64,000 nt of DNA from Paenibacillus cookii (GCF_018333375.1 NZ_BORW01000021.1:24805-88804), one strand, 5' to 3'; positions 40,183-50,083 are shown, counted from the stretch's first letter. Program-made: numbers and translations. The notes: a model not told the origin generated them from the sequence alone.

Positions 40183-41709
40183 ATGAAAAACCGCGTTTTT
40201 CAAATCGTGATCGTCGTAGTCCTGGTGCTGATCGGCCTTTTTGTCATGAACAGGTCCGTGATCCGCCTGTCGACGCTGATCGGCATTTTATGGCCGCTTT
40301 CCATTATAGGCATCGGCTTCATCATTTTTATGGAAAACCGTTCGCCGCAAAGCACGCTGGCATGGTTTTTGATCCTGGCATTTCTTCCGGCGGTAGGGGT
40401 GCTGTTGTATTTGCTTTTTGGCAGAAGCCGCTGGAGACGGAAAAAACATCTGCACCGGGCGGAAGAACAGAGAAAGCTGTTCCGGGAGATTTTGGCGGGC
40501 AGGCGTTTGAATTTGGCCCCGTTGTCTTTGTTAAGCGAGAGGTCGGAATATGTCATCAAGGTCATTGAAAGGTTCGGCGGCGGCCCGGCAGCAACGGAAA
40601 CCGAAACCAAGCTGCTGACCGACGGCGACGAAACCTTTTCGGAAATTTTGCAAGCCATCGAAAAGGCCGCGCATCATATCCATATCCAGTATTATATTTA
40701 TCGTTCGGACCGCATCGGTACCGCTATTCGGGACGCGCTGATCCGCAAAGCCGAATCGGGCGTGATCGTACGTTTTCTTTTTGACGGATTGGGCAGCAAC
40801 GGGTTGCGTAAACGCTTTTTGCAGCCGATGAAAGATGCCGGCATCGAGGTCGTCGAGTTTGATCCTATTTTTTCGCCTTGGCTTCTTGAAACGGTCAATT
40901 ACCGTAATCACCGCAAAATTGTCATCGTTGACGGCGTGGTCGGTTTTACCGGAGGGCTGAACGTCGGCGACGAATATCTCGGCCGTTCCAAAAAATTCCC
41001 GGTCTGGCGCGACAGCCACTTGAAAATCGAAGGAAAGGCGCTCTATAAACTGCAGGCCATTTTCCTGGAAGACTGGCTGTACGCAACCAGCGGCCAAAAC
41101 CATTACTCCTGGGACGCTTACATGAACAGGTCGTATTTTCCGGATCAGGGGGTCCCGGCGAATGGGGCCGTTCAGATCGTCGCCAGCGGCCCAAGCTCGG
41201 AGGATACAAGCATTCGCAACGCGCTGTTGGCCATCATGGCGTCGGCAAAAAAATCGATTTGGATCGCCACGCCATATTTTATACCGGATCAGGAAACATT
41301 AACATTGCTGCGGTTGTCCGCGGCGGCAGGCATCGATGTACGTATTTTGTACCCGGGAAAAAGCGACAGCGTGATCAGCGACCAGGCATCCCAATCCTAC
41401 TTTACGCCCCTCCTTAAGGCGGGAGCCTCTATATATCATTACAAAGACGGCTTTATGCATGCCAAAATCGTGCTGGTGGATGACGAAATCGCATCGATCG
41501 GCACGGCCAACATGGATATCCGCAGCTTTGAGCTGAATTACGAGCTTGCCGCGGTGCTCTACGAATCCGAAACCGTGTTGGACATCAAACGCGATTTTGA
41601 GCAGGATTTCAAGGACTCCGTCCGCATCGCTTGGGACTCCTTCCAGAAACGAGGCATTCCGAAACGTATTTCGGAATCGCTGATGAGGCTTATTTCGCCT
41701 CTGCTCTAA
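40183..41709 (+). CDS. cls: Cardiolipin synthase
   Basis: A 508-residue membrane enzyme that joins two phosphatidylglycerol molecules to cardiolipin. Two N-terminal membrane segments (about 5-22 and 30-50, with a third near 60-80) precede two phospholipase-D motifs: HRKIVIVDG (His243, Lys245, Asp250) and HAKIVLVDD near residue 425. Length and layout match bacterial Cls. A modest AGGTGG lies 12 bases before the ATG. Monocistronic. Confidence 0.95.
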   Translation: MKNRVFQIVIVVVLVLIGLFVMNRSVIRLSTLIGILWPLSIIGIGFIIFMENRSPQSTLAWFLILAFLPAVGVLLYLLFGRSRWRRKKHLHRAEEQRKLFREILAGRRLNLAPLSLLSERSEYVIKVIERFGGGPAATETETKLLTDGDETFSEILQAIEKAAHHIHIQYYIYRSDRIGTAIRDALIRKAESGVIVRFLFDGLGSNGLRKRFLQPMKDAGIEVVEFDPIFSPWLLETVNYRNHRKIVIVDGVVGFTGGLNVGDEYLGRSKKFPVWRDSHLKIEGKALYKLQAIFLEDWLYATSGQNHYSWDAYMNRSYFPDQGVPANGAVQIVASGPSSEDTSIRNALLAIMASAKKSIWIATPYFIPDQETLTLLRLSAAAGIDVRILYPGKSDSVISDQASQSYFTPLLKAGASIYHYKDGFMHAKIVLVDDEIASIGTANMDIRSFELNYELAAVLYESETVLDIKRDFEQDFKDSVRIAWDSFQKRGIPKRISESLMRLISPLL

Positions 41710-41830
41710 GCGTCGGCCAAAAACAGGCGTGAACCATGGCTACGGCCAAAAAAAACAGGATGCAGCCGTTGTAAGCGATGCCATGGATTCAATTTGCCCG
41801 TTTTCGCGCTTCAATATGATTCTTTGCCTC

Positions 41831-41860
41831 TTTACAGTAAGTATCCGCCGGGAGTATGAT
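41831..41860 (+). promoter_or_regulatory. Promoter of the kimA riboswitch transcript
   Basis: TTTACA (41831-41836), 18-base spacer, TATGAT (41855-41860), about 45 bases before the aptamer. Confidence 0.45.
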
Positions 41861-41902
41861 TTCATTCGTAAATGAACTTGTGATCCTGAATTGTCATTTT
41901 CC

Positions 41903-42075
41903 TTGATCGCTGAATTCTGTATTCAGAAGCGGGGGAACCAACGGGAGGAAGGGAACTTCGTCCCAGGGGTGAATCACTTGATTATGTTCGCAGGTCGAGT
42001 GTAGGGATACTTTCAATCCCGAATCCGTCAGCTAACCTCGTAGGCGTTATGAAAGAAGGATTTGTCGTGCGCTTT
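41903..42075 (+). promoter_or_regulatory. c-di-AMP riboswitch (ydaO-yuaA class)
   Basis: The hallmark segments occur in order: GCGGGGGAACCAACGGG (41929-41945), CCCAGGGGTGAATC (41962-41975), a GGGATACTTTCAATCCC stem (42004-42020), GAATCCGTCAGCTAACCTCG (42021-42040) and GAAAGAAGGATTTG near 42051-42064. A terminator follows at 42080 and the potassium importer gene kimA after it. Binding of c-di-AMP would stop transcription when potassium is plentiful. The outer borders are approximate. Confidence 0.93.
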
Positions 42076-42079
42076 TGAA

Positions 42080-42117
42080 AGCCGCGGGAAAGCCCAACTT
42101 TCCTGTGGCTTTTTTTG
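42080..42117 (+). terminator. Riboswitch-controlled terminator
   Basis: AGCCGCGGGAAAG / CTTTCCTGTGGCT followed by seven T residues, between the c-di-AMP aptamer and kimA. Confidence 0.9.
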
Positions 42118-42161
42118 GTGTGCCCAAATGGGCCAAAAGGGGAAACAATAAGGATACTTTC

Positions 42162-42191
42162 ATGGAACTTCAACTTGAACAGTGGCGGTGA
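42162..42191 (+). CDS. Possible nine-codon leader peptide before kimA
   Basis: ATG at 42162 with AAGGA at 42150-42154 encodes MELQLEQWR and ends at TGA 42189-42191. That stop lies in GGCGGTGA (42184-42191), which is the ribosome site of kimA. Ribosomes that finish the peptide would sit on the kimA start, so it could couple or block translation. Conservation is needed to prove it. Confidence 0.35.
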   Translation: MELQLEQWR

Positions 42192-42199
42192 ATGACACG

Positions 42200-44023
42200 A
42201 TGGCAGCGTTAAAAAGGCTCCTCATTGGACGTCCTCTAAAATCTGCGGAATTGGGAGAACAAAAGCTCAACAAAAAGAAGGCACTTGCGATACTTTCCTC
42301 GGACGCGTTATCCTCCGTCGCCTACGGTCCCGAGCAGATCCTGCTGGTGCTGATCACGGTCGGCGCATCGGCTTTCTGGTATTCGATTCCGATAGGAATC
42401 GGGGTCCTTATTTTATTATCGGCATTGATTCTCTCGTATCGCCAAATCATTTTCGCTTATCCGCATGGCGGGGGAGCATACGTCGTATCCAAGCAAAATT
42501 TGGGGATATACCCTGGATTGGTGGCCGGCGGCTCGCTGTTGGTCGATTACATTTTGACCGTGGCGGTGAGCGTCTCGGCGGGAACGGACGCCATCACGTC
42601 GGCGTTTCCCGTGCTGCATGAGCATACGGTGGCGATCGCAGTCACGTTTGTTATCCTCATTACGCTCCTGAATCTGAGAGGCGTCACCGAGTCGGCTTCC
42701 ATCTTGGCGTATCCGGTGTACTTATTCGCGCTGGCGATGTTCATTTTGATCGCCGTCGGGCTGTACCATATCGCGACCGGCCAGGTTTCGCCTAACCTGC
42801 ATACGCCAGTCGGCACGCCGGTGGCAGGGATCAGCTTGTTTCTGCTGCTGAAAGCTTTTGCATCGGGCAGCTCGGCGCTGACCGGCGTCGAGGCGATATC
42901 CAACGCGATACCGAATTTCAAAGATCCGGCCCCTAAAAATGCAGCCAAAACGTTAATGGCCATGGGCATTCTGCTGGCCCTGCTTTTTTCGGGTATCGTG
43001 TTCCTGGCTTATTATTTGGGGATCTCCCCGAATGGGCAGGAAACGGTCGTATCGCAAATCGCCAAGGAAACCTTCGGGCGCAATTTCATGTATTTTATCA
43101 TTCAAGGAACCACCGCGCTGATCTTGATCTTGGCGGCGAATACGGGGTATTCCGCATTTCCCCTGCTGGCGGTGAATCTTGCCAAAGACCGGTTCATTCC
43201 CAGAATGTTTACCGTAAGGGGCGACCGCCTCGGATATTCCAACGGCATCATCATTCTTGGGCTGCTGTCGATCGTGCTGATCATTGCCTTCCACGGGCAA
43301 ACGGAGCATTTGATTCCGCTGTATGCGGTAGGAGTCTTTATTCCTTTTACGTTGTCGCAGACGGGGATGATCGTAAAATGGGTGCGGGAAAAACCCGCAG
43401 GCTGGGTAACGAAACTTATCATCAATGCGATCGGCGCGCTCATCAGCTTCACCGTATCGCTCATGTTTTTCGTGACCAAGTTCCCGCAAATATGGCCGGT
43501 GTTGATATTTTTGCCCTTGATCGTGTATTTGTTCCACAGAATCAAAAAGCATTATGAAGCGGTGGGCGAGCAGCTTCGCTTGTCGACCTGCGAACCGGCG
43601 GTTCCGATCGAAGGAAACGTCGTCATCCTTCCGGTGTCCGGCATCACGCACGTGGTCGAACATTCGTTGAATTATGCGCAATCCTTGTCGGCGGACCAAA
43701 TCATTGCCGTATACATCCCTTTTGAAAAGGAAGAGGAAATACGCTTCGAAGAAAAATGGAAGAAGTGGCGGCCGGACGTCCGGCTGGTGACGTTGCCTTC
43801 CCCTTACCGGAGCATCATCCATCCGCTGAGCAAATTCATCGATACGGTTCATCGAAAGGCCAGCGAGTCCCACTATCAGGTGACGGTCGTCATTCCCCAG
43901 TTCATACCGAAGCGGAGCTGGCAAAATCTGCTGCATAACCAAACCAGTTTGATGATTCGCACGTATTTGCTGTACCGCAAAGACGTTATCGTAACGACGG
44001 TGCCGTACCATCTGAAAAAATAA
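42200..44023 (+). CDS. kimA: Potassium importer KimA (APC superfamily)
   Basis: A 607-residue transporter, the same length as B. subtilis KimA, that imports potassium with high affinity by proton symport. It opens MAALKRLLIGRPLKSAELGE and SSDALSSVAYGPEQILL, has twelve hydrophobic segments to about residue 450, and a cytosolic C-terminal domain (VVILPVSGITHVVEHSLNYA) that in B. subtilis binds c-di-AMP. ATG 42200 is chosen over the in-frame GTGs at 42182 and 42188 because GGCGGTGA lies eight bases ahead and it aligns with the KimA start. It is controlled by the riboswitch upstream. Confidence 0.95.
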   Translation: MAALKRLLIGRPLKSAELGEQKLNKKKALAILSSDALSSVAYGPEQILLVLITVGASAFWYSIPIGIGVLILLSALILSYRQIIFAYPHGGGAYVVSKQNLGIYPGLVAGGSLLVDYILTVAVSVSAGTDAITSAFPVLHEHTVAIAVTFVILITLLNLRGVTESASILAYPVYLFALAMFILIAVGLYHIATGQVSPNLHTPVGTPVAGISLFLLLKAFASGSSALTGVEAISNAIPNFKDPAPKNAAKTLMAMGILLALLFSGIVFLAYYLGISPNGQETVVSQIAKETFGRNFMYFIIQGTTALILILAANTGYSAFPLLAVNLAKDRFIPRMFTVRGDRLGYSNGIIILGLLSIVLIIAFHGQTEHLIPLYAVGVFIPFTLSQTGMIVKWVREKPAGWVTKLIINAIGALISFTVSLMFFVTKFPQIWPVLIFLPLIVYLFHRIKKHYEAVGEQLRLSTCEPAVPIEGNVVILPVSGITHVVEHSLNYAQSLSADQIIAVYIPFEKEEEIRFEEKWKKWRPDVRLVTLPSPYRSIIHPLSKFIDTVHRKASESHYQVTVVIPQFIPKRSWQNLLHNQTSLMIRTYLLYRKDVIVTTVPYHLKK

Positions 44024-44032
44024 ATGAACCTA

Positions 44033-44067
44033 AAGAACCCGGTCGTCGTATGGACGGCCGGGTTCTT
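44033..44067. terminator. Stem-loop between kimA and the beta-galactosidase gene
   Basis: AAGAACCCGG-T-CGTC / GACGGCCGGGTTCTT. A true T tract is missing on the plus side (TTGCAC), but position and strength suggest a terminator for kimA. Confidence 0.55.
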
Positions 44068-44184
44068 GCACATTTCGATGAACTTATCGGATACAAATAT
44101 GTCTCGTACGAACGACGACCCGTCAGCTTCAAAGCGGAAATAAGATCGACCCCGGGTTCCCCAGCTAGATACGCTGTTCTTCGT

Positions 44185-46188
44185 TTATTGCAAGGAGGCG
44201 GCTGCAGGAAAAGCAATGACGCGGTATTCGTACGGACCGACTTCAAGCTTGCCTGCCGATACGATGGCGCCGCTGATTTTGTCCGTTCCTTCGTGCGGTA
44301 GCGTTACGCTGCCGCCTTCTCCGTTCATGTTCACGATCACCCACAATTCCTCCGTCTCCGATACGCGCGGCGCCACGATCGTTCCTTTTGTCGTGTCCGC
44401 CCTCCGCGTGACGTTAGCCTCGTTCCCGTAGTGAATCAGCATGCGTTCCAGCATCTCGTTGCCGTCGTCGCCCGCCGGCATGGAGCCGAGCAGCACGAGC
44501 TTGCCTTTGCCGCGCTTAACCTCGGTGAGGAAAGACAAGCCCGGGGAAGGGCCGCCGGATAGGTTGCCCATACTTATAGCTTCCGAAACTTCAAACACGG
44601 TGCTCCAGAGCGAAAGGGGGGCTTTCATCCCAAAAGCTTCGCCCAGCGTGCCCGTTCCGTCCATCGCGTACGTAAACACCGTTTCCGCGCCGGCGAATGG
44701 CTCCAGCCCGCCGAGTCCCGCGTCGGTCGGGACCGTATGCTCTTCCGTTCTAATGCTTGTCAGCGGTCCGACGATCCAAATGCCGCCGTTTTCCACGAAG
44801 GCGAGCGACCGCTCGATCAAATCGGAAGATAGATGCGGAACGAAGGGCGTCCAAAGCAGCTTGTAGCCCTCAAGGGAGGTTCCCTCGGGAACCAGATCCC
44901 GGTGCATGCCCGTCCGGAGCACGCGTTCGTACGCGCCGCTGACCAGCCCGCGGTGGCGAAGTTTGCCGTGCGACTCGGTCGCAAGAAACGCTTTGGCTTT
45001 GTCGGAATAGGTGATGGCGACCTGCGCCTGGGCCGGACGGGTAGCGATGATGTGGGGCTCGATCGCCTGGCGCGCCCGCTCCGCTTGCAGCACGTTCCGG
45101 TACCCGATCCCGGGTTGGCCCCAGGCACTGACGACGGCGCCGTGCGGCTGCTCGGAACCGGCCCGCTGCTGCCTCCACAGCCAATAGCAAAAACCTTCGG
45201 CACCCAACGCGTAAGCGGCAACCGCTTCGGCAGCCAAATAGCCGTTCGGATGGGGGACGCCGCTGGACGCGATCGAGCCGGCGTGGGAAGGACTCGTCTC
45301 CATGATCCAAAAGGGCCGTCCCGGCTTGAAATTCCGGAATAAATCACAGTTCAGCAAATAAGCGGCGTAATGGGCCGAGCTGGCGTACGTATCCAATGAA
45401 GCAAAGTCCAGATGCCGGAACAGCCGCTCGTTGTCGAGATGAAAGGCGACGCTGCTGTTATGCGTAATCGGGGCGTCCGAATATCGCCGGATGATCGCGG
45501 CCTTCTCGTCCGCGAACTCGGCGATTTTCTCCATCGAAAAGAGACGATACATCGTTTGCAGCGACGCGTTGTGCAGGAACGGGGTAGGCCCGGGCTGCGG
45601 CACTTGGTCAAAAGCGTTATACGATTCGCTCCAGACGCGCGTTCCCCAAAGTTCGTTCAACCGATCCACCGTGCCGTAACGCTTCTCCAGCCATGCGTGC
45701 CAGAGACGGCGGCATTCGGCGCACATGCACTCGGATACATGGGCTTTAAACTCGTTGTCGAGCTGCCAGCCGATGACTCCGGGAAGGCGTCCCAGTTCCC
45801 GGGCCAGCCGCTCGATGATGATCGCAGCCTTTTCCCGGAAAACAGGATGGTTCGTGCAAGCGTGCTGCCGCGACCCGTGTCCGAGCGCCATGCCTTCCGC
45901 GTTGACGAACAGCCGCTCGGGATGGCCGTGCGAATACCAGATCGGCGGCGTGGCGGTAGGGGTGCACAGGATCGTGTCGATGCCGGCCGCATGCAATCTG
46001 CCGATGACGTCCGCAAGCGGCGTGACGTCGATTTGTCCCTCGGCGGGTTCAATGGTCGACCAAAGGAATTCTCCGATCCGAACGACGTTCACGCCGGTTT
46101 CGGCCATAAGCCGGATATCCCGGCGCACGACTTCCCCGTCCCACAATTCGGGATAAAAAGCCGCTCCGTGATAAAGCTTTTTCAACAT
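44185..46188 (-). CDS. Beta-galactosidase, glycoside hydrolase family 42
   Basis: A 667-residue intracellular retaining enzyme that removes beta-galactose from galactan- or arabinogalactan-derived oligosaccharides. The acid/base Glu146 is in GWQLDNEFKAH and the nucleophile Glu297 in FWIMETSPS; Cys111, Cys154, Cys156 and Cys159 form the GH42 zinc site. The trimerisation and C-terminal beta domains follow. No signal peptide. It is divergent from a sugar ABC importer operon. Together they suit uptake and cleavage of pectic side-chain oligosaccharides. Confidence 0.95.
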   Translation of the reverse strand: MLKKLYHGAAFYPELWDGEVVRRDIRLMAETGVNVVRIGEFLWSTIEPAEGQIDVTPLADVIGRLHAAGIDTILCTPTATPPIWYSHGHPERLFVNAEGMALGHGSRQHACTNHPVFREKAAIIIERLARELGRLPGVIGWQLDNEFKAHVSECMCAECRRLWHAWLEKRYGTVDRLNELWGTRVWSESYNAFDQVPQPGPTPFLHNASLQTMYRLFSMEKIAEFADEKAAIIRRYSDAPITHNSSVAFHLDNERLFRHLDFASLDTYASSAHYAAYLLNCDLFRNFKPGRPFWIMETSPSHAGSIASSGVPHPNGYLAAEAVAAYALGAEGFCYWLWRQQRAGSEQPHGAVVSAWGQPGIGYRNVLQAERARQAIEPHIIATRPAQAQVAITYSDKAKAFLATESHGKLRHRGLVSGAYERVLRTGMHRDLVPEGTSLEGYKLLWTPFVPHLSSDLIERSLAFVENGGIWIVGPLTSIRTEEHTVPTDAGLGGLEPFAGAETVFTYAMDGTGTLGEAFGMKAPLSLWSTVFEVSEAISMGNLSGGPSPGLSFLTEVKRGKGKLVLLGSMPAGDDGNEMLERMLIHYGNEANVTRRADTTKGTIVAPRVSETEELWVIVNMNGEGGSVTLPHEGTDKISGAIVSAGKLEVGPYEYRVIAFPAAASLQ

Positions 46189-46352
46189 GTGCGTCTCACT
46201 CCATTCTTCCGAATGACATCCAACCTCACCTTAAAAGCAGAAGGAGCTTTAACGCAATCGAACATTTTTGCAAAAGGTTGGACGCCGGTTTCCACTCTTT
46301 TACCGGGTTTGCACTTTTTTAAAGGTCGCCTGCAAATCATAGCCCGAAATCC

Positions 46353-46390
46353 TTCAAAAATGTCTCATTGCCGGAAAAGAAAGCGCTGCC
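46353..46390 (+). promoter_or_regulatory. Shared 26-bp motif and promoter before the lpl-type importer
   Basis: TTCAAAAATGTCTCATTGCC plus GGAAAA (46353-46378) recurs before the yetA-like gene at 52692 with 22 of 26 bases equal. It covers the likely -35 (TTGCCG), the usual place for an AraC-class activator; CATAAT about 18 bases on is the probable -10. Confidence 0.6.
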
Positions 46391-46450
46391 GCATAATGGG
46401 TCCACAACGCTTGCGTCGAGGCGATAAACGCATATTGGAGGTGGAAAGCG

Positions 46451-47413
46451 ATGAAGCAGGTTACGGCCCGGGGAAACGTTCCGCAGGCTCCCGAGCAGGC
46501 GGCCTACCGTACGAGCTTCGCGGCAAGGCTTCGCAGGGATAAATGGCTTTACCTGCTGCTGCTCCCAGGCTTGCTTTATTTTTTGGTGTTCAAATACGTC
46601 CCGATGTGGGGAGTCCTGCTGGCCTTTAAAAACTATCAGCCGTTTACCGGGTTTTGGAAAAGCGAATGGGTTGGCCTGGAGCATTTCCGCTTGTTTTTTG
46701 ACAACCCCGAGTTTTTTATGCTGCTGCGCAATACGCTGCTGTTGTCGTTTTACAACCTGGTTTTCTTTTTCCCGGCTCCGATCCTCTTGGCGCTACTGTT
46801 GAACGAAGTCAGGCTGGCGTTTTTCAAGCGCACGATTCAAACGATGATTTACGTCCCGCATTTTATATCGATGGTGATCGTGGCAAGTTTGACTTACGTA
46901 TTTTTGACGACGGAAGGGGGAACCGTCAACGAGCTGCTTTACCAATATACGGGCAATAAAATCCAGTTTTTGTCCGATCCGGCCTGGTTCCGCCCGATGA
47001 TCATCGTACAGACGATTTGGAAGGAGTGCGGCTGGGGGACGATCATTTTCCTTGCTGCGCTGGCGGCCGTCGACGTGGAGCAATACGAGGCGGCCAGGAT
47101 CGACGGGGCGAACCGCTGGCGCCAGATCTGGCATGTTACGCTGCCGGCGATCCGCAGCACGATCGTCATTCTTCTTATTTTGCGGATGGGCAGCGTGCTG
47201 GATAACGGCTTCGAGCAAATTTATTTGATGCTGAACCCGCTCAACCGTTCGGTCGGCGAGGTGTTTGACACTTACGTCTACGCGATGGGGATTACGCAAG
47301 GCGCTTTCAGCTACAGCACGGCCGTCGGGCTGTTCAAATCGGTGGTCGGCGTCACGCTTGTGCTCGGCACGAACTGGCTCGCGAAAAAATTCGGAGAATC
47401 CGGACTTTACTAA
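46451..47413 (+). CDS. Carbohydrate ABC transporter permease (LplB type)
   Basis: A 320-residue membrane protein with six segments. The opening DKWLYLLLLPGLLYFLVFKY and VPMWGVLLAFKNYQPFTGFW are hallmarks of the LplB/YteP permeases. The EAA loop EAARIDGANRWRQIWHVTLP docks on the shared ATPase MsmX-type protein. GGAGG lies eight bases ahead of the ATG. It starts an operon with a second permease and a binding lipoprotein; no ATPase gene is present, as usual for this class. Likely substrates are pectin-derived oligosaccharides. Confidence 0.93.
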   Translation: MKQVTARGNVPQAPEQAAYRTSFAARLRRDKWLYLLLLPGLLYFLVFKYVPMWGVLLAFKNYQPFTGFWKSEWVGLEHFRLFFDNPEFFMLLRNTLLLSFYNLVFFFPAPILLALLLNEVRLAFFKRTIQTMIYVPHFISMVIVASLTYVFLTTEGGTVNELLYQYTGNKIQFLSDPAWFRPMIIVQTIWKECGWGTIIFLAALAAVDVEQYEAARIDGANRWRQIWHVTLPAIRSTIVILLILRMGSVLDNGFEQIYLMLNPLNRSVGEVFDTYVYAMGITQGAFSYSTAVGLFKSVVGVTLVLGTNWLAKKFGESGLY

Positions 47414-47433
47414 CGGAAAGGGGAATTCCATCC

Positions 47434-48318
47434 ATGGCCAAGCATTACAGAACCGCGGCCGGCGTCACGTTCGACGTGGCCAATTATATCGTGCTCACGT
47501 TGTTCGGCCTGGCGGCCGTGCTCCCTTTCGTCTACGTTATCGCGGGATCTTTTGCCTCGGATGCGGAGCTGACGTCAAGAGCGGTATTTTTTATCCCGAA
47601 AACGTTCACGTTGAACGCTTACGAATTCATCTTTTCCACGGGCACCATCGTCAAAAGCATCGGCGTTTCCGTCTACGTGACGGTCGTCGGCACGCTCGTG
47701 AACTTGTTTTTTACGGTCACGATGGCGTATTCCTTAGCCAAAAGGGGGCTGTACGGTCGAAATCTGGTGCTGAATCTCGTCATCTTCTCCATGTTGTTCG
47801 GCGGCGGCATGATTCCGACGTATTTGGTCGTCAAAGAACTGCATCTTCTCGATTCGCTTTGGGCTCTGATGCTGCCGGGAGCGATCAGCGCGTTTAACCT
47901 GATCATCGTCAAAAACTTTTTTCAGGAAATTCCGAAGGAGATCGAGGAGGCCGGCCGCATCGACGGCTGCTCCGAGCTTGGCCTCTTGTGGCGGATCGTG
48001 CTGCCGCTGTCGATGCCCGTCCTCGCCACGTTTACGCTGTTTTACGCCGTCGGGCATTGGAACGATTTTTTTTCGGCGCTGCTTTATATTAACGATCCCG
48101 GGAAATGGCCGCTGCAGGTGATGCTGCGCCAGATCGTCCTGTTGTCGCAAGCGGCTGCCGGCGATTTGAACTCGATGGACCCGAACTTCGTAAAGCCGCC
48201 GGACCAATCGATCAAAATGGCCGTGATCGTGGTCGGCACGTTACCGATATTGTGCGTATATCCGTTCCTGCAAAAGCATTTTGCCAAAGGCGTCCTGCTA
48301 GGCTCGGTGAAAGGGTGA
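47434..48318 (+). CDS. Carbohydrate ABC transporter permease (LplC/YtcP type)
   Basis: A 294-residue permease with six segments, partner of the upstream protein. Typical parts are VLPFVYVIAGSFASDAEL near the start, FGGGMIPTYLVVKELHLLDS in the middle, and the EAA loop EEAGRIDGCSELGLLWRIVLP. AAGGGGAA precedes the ATG, 20 bases after the LplB-type stop. The end, KHFAKGVLLGSVKG, is the standard C terminus of this family. Confidence 0.93.
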   Translation: MAKHYRTAAGVTFDVANYIVLTLFGLAAVLPFVYVIAGSFASDAELTSRAVFFIPKTFTLNAYEFIFSTGTIVKSIGVSVYVTVVGTLVNLFFTVTMAYSLAKRGLYGRNLVLNLVIFSMLFGGGMIPTYLVVKELHLLDSLWALMLPGAISAFNLIIVKNFFQEIPKEIEEAGRIDGCSELGLLWRIVLPLSMPVLATFTLFYAVGHWNDFFSALLYINDPGKWPLQVMLRQIVLLSQAAAGDLNSMDPNFVKPPDQSIKMAVIVVGTLPILCVYPFLQKHFAKGVLLGSVKG

Positions 48319-48440
48319 CGCCGTTTTACCGGCATGCGATCCCGGCAATGCTCCGTTATTTGAACAGAAAACACGGATATTTCACTTGGGGCGCGTCCGG
48401 TTTTGCCATATGATCTTAACCATAAAGGGAGGCATTTTTA

Positions 48441-50030
48441 GTGAAGAAAAAGACCATGAAAACGAAACGCGTTTCGACTTTTCTAGTCCTATGCACGGTT
48501 TGCGCCGTTTCCCTGGCAGGCTGCTCATCGGGCGGCGGCGCTGGCGATTCGAAGGATTCGTCCGCGGCTCCTTCCGCAAACGCCTCCACGGGCGGGCAAG
48601 AAGCGTTAAAGCTGAACATCATGCTCCCGGTTTTCAAAACGAACTATCCGAAGGATGACAGCCCCGTCGCGGCCGAGCTCGAAAAGCGGACGGGAACGGA
48701 CATCCATTTCGAGTGGGTGCCCAATGCCTCGTATGCGGATAAGTTCAATATCACGCTGGCATCCGGCAACTTGCCGAAAATCATTTACGTGCCCGACCCG
48801 AAAGGCCCCAGCTTCGTAAGCGCGGTAAAATCCGGCGCGTTCTGGGATTTGACCGACAAGCTGAAAAATTACCCGAACCTTGGCCAGGCCAGCGAAGTCA
48901 TTCTGAACAACGCGTCCATAAACGGCAAAACGTACGGCGTATACCGCGGTCGCGAGCTCGGGCGCAACGGCGTGTATTACCGCCAGGATTGGCTGGAGAA
49001 GGTCGGCCTTGAACAGCCGAAAACGATCGACGATTTTTATCACATGCTGAAGGCTTTCAAGGAGAAGGATCCGGACGGCAACGGAAAGGACGATACGTAC
49101 GGTCTGGTCATGGTGAAGTGGACGGCCGGTTGGGGCGCAGGCTTCGACCAGATCAAGCTATGGTTCGGCGCGCCGAACGTATGGGGCGAAAAGGACGGCA
49201 AGCTCGTGCCGGAATTCGAATACGAAGAGTATGTTGAAGCGCTCAAGTTCATGAAAAAGCTGTATGACGAAAAACTCGTCAACCAGGATTTTGCCGTGAT
49301 GGATTCCGCGAAGTGGACCGATCCGCTCGTGAACGGCCAAGCCGGCGCGGTTATCGATGTCGTCGACGGGGCGGCGCGCGTGGATGATAAAATCCACGCC
49401 GCGCTGAAGGCAGCCGGCAAAGAGGACGCAAGGGAGCATTATATGGACGTGTTCGGCGCCTTGACCGGGCCGGACGGCCAACTGCGTACGCTGCCGACTT
49501 CCGGTTTCTCCGGCCTTCTGGCCATTCCGAAGTCAAGCGTGAAAACGGAAGAGGAGCTGGACCGCATCTTAAAGTTCCTCGACCAGTTGAACGAACCGGA
49601 CCTTCAGACGTTGACCAGCTTCGGGCTGGAAGGGGTGCATTACAAAAAGATCGACGATAAAACGCTGGAAAGAAGCCCGGATTCCGTCCTGCTCGAGTCC
49701 GAAGTCGAAGGATTGAACCAAATGGTGCCGTACATTCCCGAAGGCAAGGGACTTCAAGTGGCACAAACGCCGCTTCGCCTGAAGCAAACGGAAATCCAGG
49801 CGAAAAACAGGGATACGATCGTCGCCAACCCGGCGGAGCCGTTTATTTCCGAAGTCTACTCGCAAAAAGGACAGCAGCTCGGCAATATCATTAACGATGC
49901 CCGCATTAAATTCATCGTCGGCCAGATCGACGAAAAAGGCTGGCGCGACGCGATCGAACTGTGGAAAAAATCGGGCGGCAACGATTACGTGAAGGAAATC
50001 AACGAGCTGTACGCGGCATCGAAATCCTGA
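48441..50030 (+). CDS. Extracellular solute-binding lipoprotein (LplA type)
   Basis: A 529-residue sugar-binding lipoprotein. Lipobox VSLAGC puts the lipid anchor on Cys28, followed by a Gly/Ser/Ala tether. The type-1 binding domain shows LNIMLPVFKTNYPKDDSP, DWLEKVGLEQPKTIDDFYHM (a family mark) and KSGGNDYVKEINELYAASK at the end. The GTG start fits AAGGGAGG at eight bases; ATG 48456 is an alternative. It delivers oligosaccharides to the two permeases upstream. Confidence 0.92.
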   Translation: MKKKTMKTKRVSTFLVLCTVCAVSLAGCSSGGGAGDSKDSSAAPSANASTGGQEALKLNIMLPVFKTNYPKDDSPVAAELEKRTGTDIHFEWVPNASYADKFNITLASGNLPKIIYVPDPKGPSFVSAVKSGAFWDLTDKLKNYPNLGQASEVILNNASINGKTYGVYRGRELGRNGVYYRQDWLEKVGLEQPKTIDDFYHMLKAFKEKDPDGNGKDDTYGLVMVKWTAGWGAGFDQIKLWFGAPNVWGEKDGKLVPEFEYEEYVEALKFMKKLYDEKLVNQDFAVMDSAKWTDPLVNGQAGAVIDVVDGAARVDDKIHAALKAAGKEDAREHYMDVFGALTGPDGQLRTLPTSGFSGLLAIPKSSVKTEEELDRILKFLDQLNEPDLQTLTSFGLEGVHYKKIDDKTLERSPDSVLLESEVEGLNQMVPYIPEGKGLQVAQTPLRLKQTEIQAKNRDTIVANPAEPFISEVYSQKGQQLGNIINDARIKFIVGQIDEKGWRDAIELWKKSGGNDYVKEINELYAASKS

Positions 50031-50083
50031 ACGCGTGAAGCTTTCGGATGGGGGGCCGGGTTCTAAAAGTTGTGCCAGCCATG

